Origin: Rhizophlyctis rosea | Lineage: Eukaryota > Chytridiomycota > Chytridiomycetes > Rhizophlyctidales > Rhizophlyctidaceae | DNA: 39,130 nucleotides | Assembly (NCBI GenBank): GCA_027596075.1 | Contig: JADGJC010000344.1 | Location: 1 to 39,130, forward strand | Direction: 5' to 3' | Shown: piece by piece, positions 35,601 through 39,130 of the stretch | How positions within the stretch are numbered: position 1 is the stretch's first letter | How the letters are laid out: every line of letters begins with the position of its first letter | The notes under the pieces: generated by a model | What the model was told of the DNA's origin: nothing | Databases searched by the model: none | What the model saw: only the letters and a program-made list of their open reading frames with translations | Program-made: the position numbers and the translations under genes

Positions 35601-38600
35601 ATACTGGATACTGATCGCACGGAATCTCAGCAGGAGGTTATACCAACCCCGACCGCGGCGACTTTGGTGCTGGATTACGCGAAATTCTACCCGCCTTCCT
35701 TCCAACAACCATCCGACCTGATCCGGTTCGACGTAGATATGACAACGACCATGGGATGCCCGTATCATTTGAGCGAGGAGGATGATATGTTCGTTGCGAG
35801 GATGAAAGTTAGAGCTGAGAGGGGTGAATTGGGAGACGATAAGGATGAGATTTTGGCGATGGTGGAGGATGAAGATGTGCTTGAGTATTGGATATGGTCG
35901 TTGGAAAAGGCTGGAAATTCGTTGGGGGTACGTAGTAAAGGTCTAAACGAACTTTCTTGCCGCGCTCGCTAATTTCCGTGGCAATTCCCGATATCGCATA
36001 GTCTTTGGGACGACCCCCATCAGTTGAAGAATGTGAGGGCCAAATCCGATCACAGACGGACCAACCAAGCTCTGTCATTGTTCCGCTTCCGGCATTGCTG
36101 TATATCTACGAGCACTGGAAGCAGAGGCGGTATGTCCAACGGGATGGGAAGGGGATTATGCCGAGATTGAAGGTGGGGATTCTCCTTCTTGGATGACGTT
36201 ATTGTTGGTTTTGCGCGTTTGGCATTCTCTGCAGTATTTTTGAAGGGATGTATTTATGACACTTTTTGCGGTGTTTGCTTCCAGATTGGAGTGACCGGTC
36301 GTGTTGAAGATAAGGATGATCCTTATGCCGTGTTCCGGGAGAGACCAGAAGAAGATGTGGATGTGGGGAGGGGGGTTGGGGAGAGGTTGAGGATGGGAAC
36401 GTTGGGGAGGAGGGGGAGGAAGAGGGCAGTAGATGGAGGGGAGAAGGGTGTGGATGATCAGAGTGTGAGGAAAGGACGCAAAAGGAAGGAGAAAAGTGAG
36501 GATTTGGAGGGAAGTGATACGCTGCCGAAGCGGAAGAGGAAGAAGGAGGATGAGGTATGCTATTAGTTGATGTGTTGACTTATTTTGAGCACTGTCTGAG
36601 CGTATGCTTGTGCGCTTTTCAGAAGCCTGAGAAGGAACCTTTGCGGAAAGTAGCAAGGACGAAAAAGACGCCTGTCGCAGTACGTATTTGTCGGAATCAT
36701 TTTTGCAGGTGCTTTGATAGATGTTCATGCCTTGCGTGATGTTTTGATTTTCAACAGAAAGCACCCCGCGCAACCATCTCCCCACAAACATCTCTCTCTC
36801 CATCCCCTCCCCGCACTCCTAACACAAAACGAAAGCGGCCCACACCCACATCCGCGGCGTCCTCACCGACCTCCTCTCCTCTAAAAATCAAGAAGTTCCG
36901 AATTGTTACATCTTTCAAAAAAGGTCAATCTCCCGCTCCCGCCGCGAACGCATCCTCCCAATCTGTTGAACAGCCGCGTAGTCCGCCGCGTCATGTGTTA
37001 ACTATCAGTTTGCCTGTTCAGCCTTTTGGGAGTACGGGGCTGAGGGGGAAGAAGACGAGGAAGGGTGGTGAAAGGGTTGGCGTTTCGGGTGGTGCTGTTG
37101 AAGGGGAGGTGGATGGGGAGGGGAAGAGGGTGGTGAAGGATAATGGGAGGCGAATTTTTAAGCATGGTCCGAGGGCTGCGAGTGTGCAGGTGGGTAGTGG
37201 GGATACGACGGAGAGTGAGGGCGGGGATGGGCAGCGGGGTTTGGAAGAGTGGGTTGATGAGGGGAGTGGGGAGGAGGTTGTTGAGGAGCAGTGGAAGGGT
37301 GGTGGGAGGAAGGGTGGAGTTAAGAAGGGGTTGGTGAAGGAGGTTGGTGTGGGGAGTGAGGGGTTTTTGGATGGGGATGGGGAGGGTGTGGTTAGGGATG
37401 AGGTTGTTGTTTCGGAGGTTGTTAGGAGGAGGTTGGAGGAGGTGGGTGGGAGGATGGTACCTGACGGTGAGTTTCTTGAATGGACTTTCGGAGTTGATCC
37501 ATTAGTAAAGGTGTTTGGTACCTGTGTAGACCATACACCCTACGCCGTGTGGGTGTATCCCGGTATGGAAGAGGAGTCCGTTGAGGACTTGAAGGGACAT
37601 GCTGGCGAGAAGGACAGTTTGGGCATATATAATGAAGAGATTTGGTGGGCTGCTGTGGTGGTGCCAAAAGCCGAGGTAGATAGCTCGATGCCGAGGAAGC
37701 CGGTTGGTGCGGTTGAGGAGTGGAGGGTTGTGAAGTATTTCGAGAAGGGGAGTTAGTGAGTATTCTGTTTGCGTTTTCCTACTTGAGAATGGGTTGGCGA
37801 TTGATTTGTATTTTTGGCTTGATCACTGACCGTTCCATACCTTCCTTCACCTCCAGTTCCGTGGTTCCACATTCACATCTCCGACTTCTGACACCACTCA
37901 CAAACCCAACCGACACACCCACATCACCCACTTCCTTCTTCAAAGCGCATTTTCCAGCCTTCAAACGTCCATACCTTTCCGTAGCGCTCTCCTATGCTAT
38001 GGACCCAAAAGTCATCGAAGGCGTGCCGCGGTTCAAGTGGCGGTTTTGGGGTGATGCGACGACGATTCACGGAGGGAAGGAGTTGTCTAAACGACGACTT
38101 GAGGAGCGGCGTTTGGATTTGATGAATTTGGATAAGTTGAGAAAGGCGGATGTGCGGGCATTTGAAAGGGAGAAGAGGAGGTTGGGGACGGAGAGGGGGA
38201 GTGGTCATTTGGGAGAGGGGGCGCAGAGGGCGGAGAGTGTTGAGGGGCTTGTTGGTGGGGACGGAGAGGGACGTGTGGGAGGAGATGGGGATTTGCGGCG
38301 TAGGATTTTGGATATGCATGCGACTGATGGGACAGTTACACTTGCATCGGCCGATCATGAACGAGCATCAACATTCGATAAAACCACGCACATCCCTCAT
38401 CACACCACTTCTCCAAACTCAATCCCCTCACAATCCCCTCACCCACCTACAAGCTAACCCCGTCACTCGACAACCTCAACAAACTCCCCACCTTCACGAC
38501 AACCACCCCACCTGCGATAGATCCTTCCCTCCAATCCGACATTGCCAGCCAAATCGCCACCGCGACGGCGCATCTTACCGCGCAGCTACAAGCTGTAATG

Positions 38601-39130
38601 CTTGAACGGGACCAGCTCAGGCAGATGAATGATGTGCGGGGTGTTGAGGTGGGAAGGTCGAAGAGTGAGGTTGAGGGGTGGAAGGGAGAGTGTGAGCGGT
38701 TGCAGGGGCTTTTGGGGAGTGCACGGGAGAGGGAGGCGGAGTTGAAGCGGCAGTTGGAGGAGATGCGAGGGGAGAATCAGAAGTTGGGTATCTTGGTGAA
38801 GGAGGGGGAGGGTAAGGAGGGGGAGTTGGAGAATTTGAGGGAGAGGGTTGCGGGGTTGGAGAGTGAGGTTGGGAGGTTGAGGGGTGTTGCGGAGGAGAGG
38901 GATGGGTTGAGAAAGGAGGTGGATCTGTTGAAGAGGACTGTTGAGAGTTTGAAAAGGGTTAGTAATGGGCGTGAGAGGGAGGAGAGGGGTGAGGGTGTGA
39001 GAGGTGACGGGCAAGCGCCGGAGGTGGGTGTGGAGTTTGAGGGGGAGGAAGACGGGGGAGTGGATTTGGGGGTTGGTGTTGGGAGTGGGCAGGGGGACGG
39101 GTTGGTGGATTTGAGGGTGGGGGGAGGCAA
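32690..39130 (+). CDS. Epl1-like + PWWP-like protein, copy B (3' partial)
   Basis: Exons: 32690-32702, 32772-32848, 32918-33247, 33309-33372, 33459-33781, 33881-33987, 34131-35080, 35583-35927, 36002-36172, 36285-36554, 36623-36679, 36758-37466, 37530-37755, 37857-about 38334, about 38454 to the window end. The first exon is 13 nt, as in copy A, and intron positions and phases in the Epl1-PWWP part match A. Order: helical domain, SRW motif, three TPR units (about residues 165-265), disordered linker with a 120-bp duplication, Epl1 core (VIPTPTAATL, SFQQPSDLIRFD, GCPYHLSEEDD, YEHWKQRRY, DPYAVFRE), Lys-rich and charged linker with SGDTTESE, PWWP-like domain (AVWVYPG, IWWAAVVVP, WRVVKYFE, FFKAHFP), coiled coil. 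The PWWP aromatic core here is WWAA, not WWPA. One +1 frame change near 34174 must be assumed to link the TPR exons to the Epl1 exon. Otherwise these are two genes. Confidence 0.68.
34275..34504 (+). repeat. 120-bp tandem duplication in copy B linker
   Basis: Two copies with a 120-bp offset (starting near 34275 and 34395) share CTGGATCAAAATGCACAAGC-type sequence and the block CCATCATCACCGCAGCA. Since 120 is divisible by 3, the protein gains a second DQNAQAL...DQSIITAA unit. Only copy B has it. Confidence 0.8.
35081..35582 (+). other. Conserved long intron of copy B
   Basis: This 502-nt intron has donor GTGCGT and acceptor CTTTGTAG. It is at the same position and phase as the 539-nt intron of copy A and aligns with it over the full length, including about 25 bp next to the donor and a block before the acceptor (TGTCTGCGGTATCCCATGAT). 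All other introns of copy B are 52-143 nt, apart from one possible 119-nt intron near 38335-38453, and share little with A beyond splice sites. Confidence 0.65.

Noticed and set aside
1..39130. tRNA, rRNA, CRISPR, telomeric repeat or intact transposon
   Set aside because: I scanned for a tRNA T-arm motif, regular spacer arrays, TTAGGG runs and polymerase/integrase motifs and found none convincing. Short tRNA-like matches lacked a foldable cloverleaf.

Overview
The window looks like nuclear DNA of a fungus, most likely a zoosporic (chytrid-type) one. Genes are broken by many short introns (mostly 55-120 nt) with GTRNGY...YAG ends. The proteins are eukaryotic chromatin, signalling and centriole families. 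Coding sequence is GC-rich, with third positions mostly C or G. The zoosporic assignment leans on a CCDC92-type (centriolar) protein and on overall gene style. It is an inference.

Left part (1-15.6 kb). After about 2 kb without a convincing gene comes a minus-strand Rho-family GTPase with an unusual switch I (2021-3195). It is followed by a minus-strand coiled-coil protein with a CCDC92/CCDC74 domain (3720-5628). Then come about 8.5 kb with no intact gene, only scattered protein-like fragments. An intronless plus-strand gene for a single-pass membrane protein with a proline-rich tail follows (14147-15319).

Right part (16.3 kb to the end). This is one extended family: two large paralogous genes in opposite orientation, copy A on the minus strand (16289-24418) and copy B on the plus strand (32690 to beyond 39130), with a decayed third copy between them on the minus strand (27473-29088). 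Each big gene encodes an Enhancer-of-polycomb (Epl1-type) core of the NuA4 histone acetyltransferase followed by a PWWP-like domain and a coiled-coil tail. Each appears to be joined to an N-terminal extension, which is TPR-containing in copy B and alanine-rich helical in copy A. Intron positions and phases match between A and B. Homology continues upstream of both genes, so the locus is a large inverted duplication with arms of about 8.5-10 kb and a spacer of about 4 kb.

The most unusual signals are the Epl1+PWWP architecture, a 500-nt intron that aligns between A and B along its whole length while other introns do not, the relic copy with a tandem double stop in its conserved core, and single-base frame breaks at homopolymers in A and B that look more like base-calling errors than decay. 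No tRNA, rRNA, CRISPR array or intact transposon was seen.
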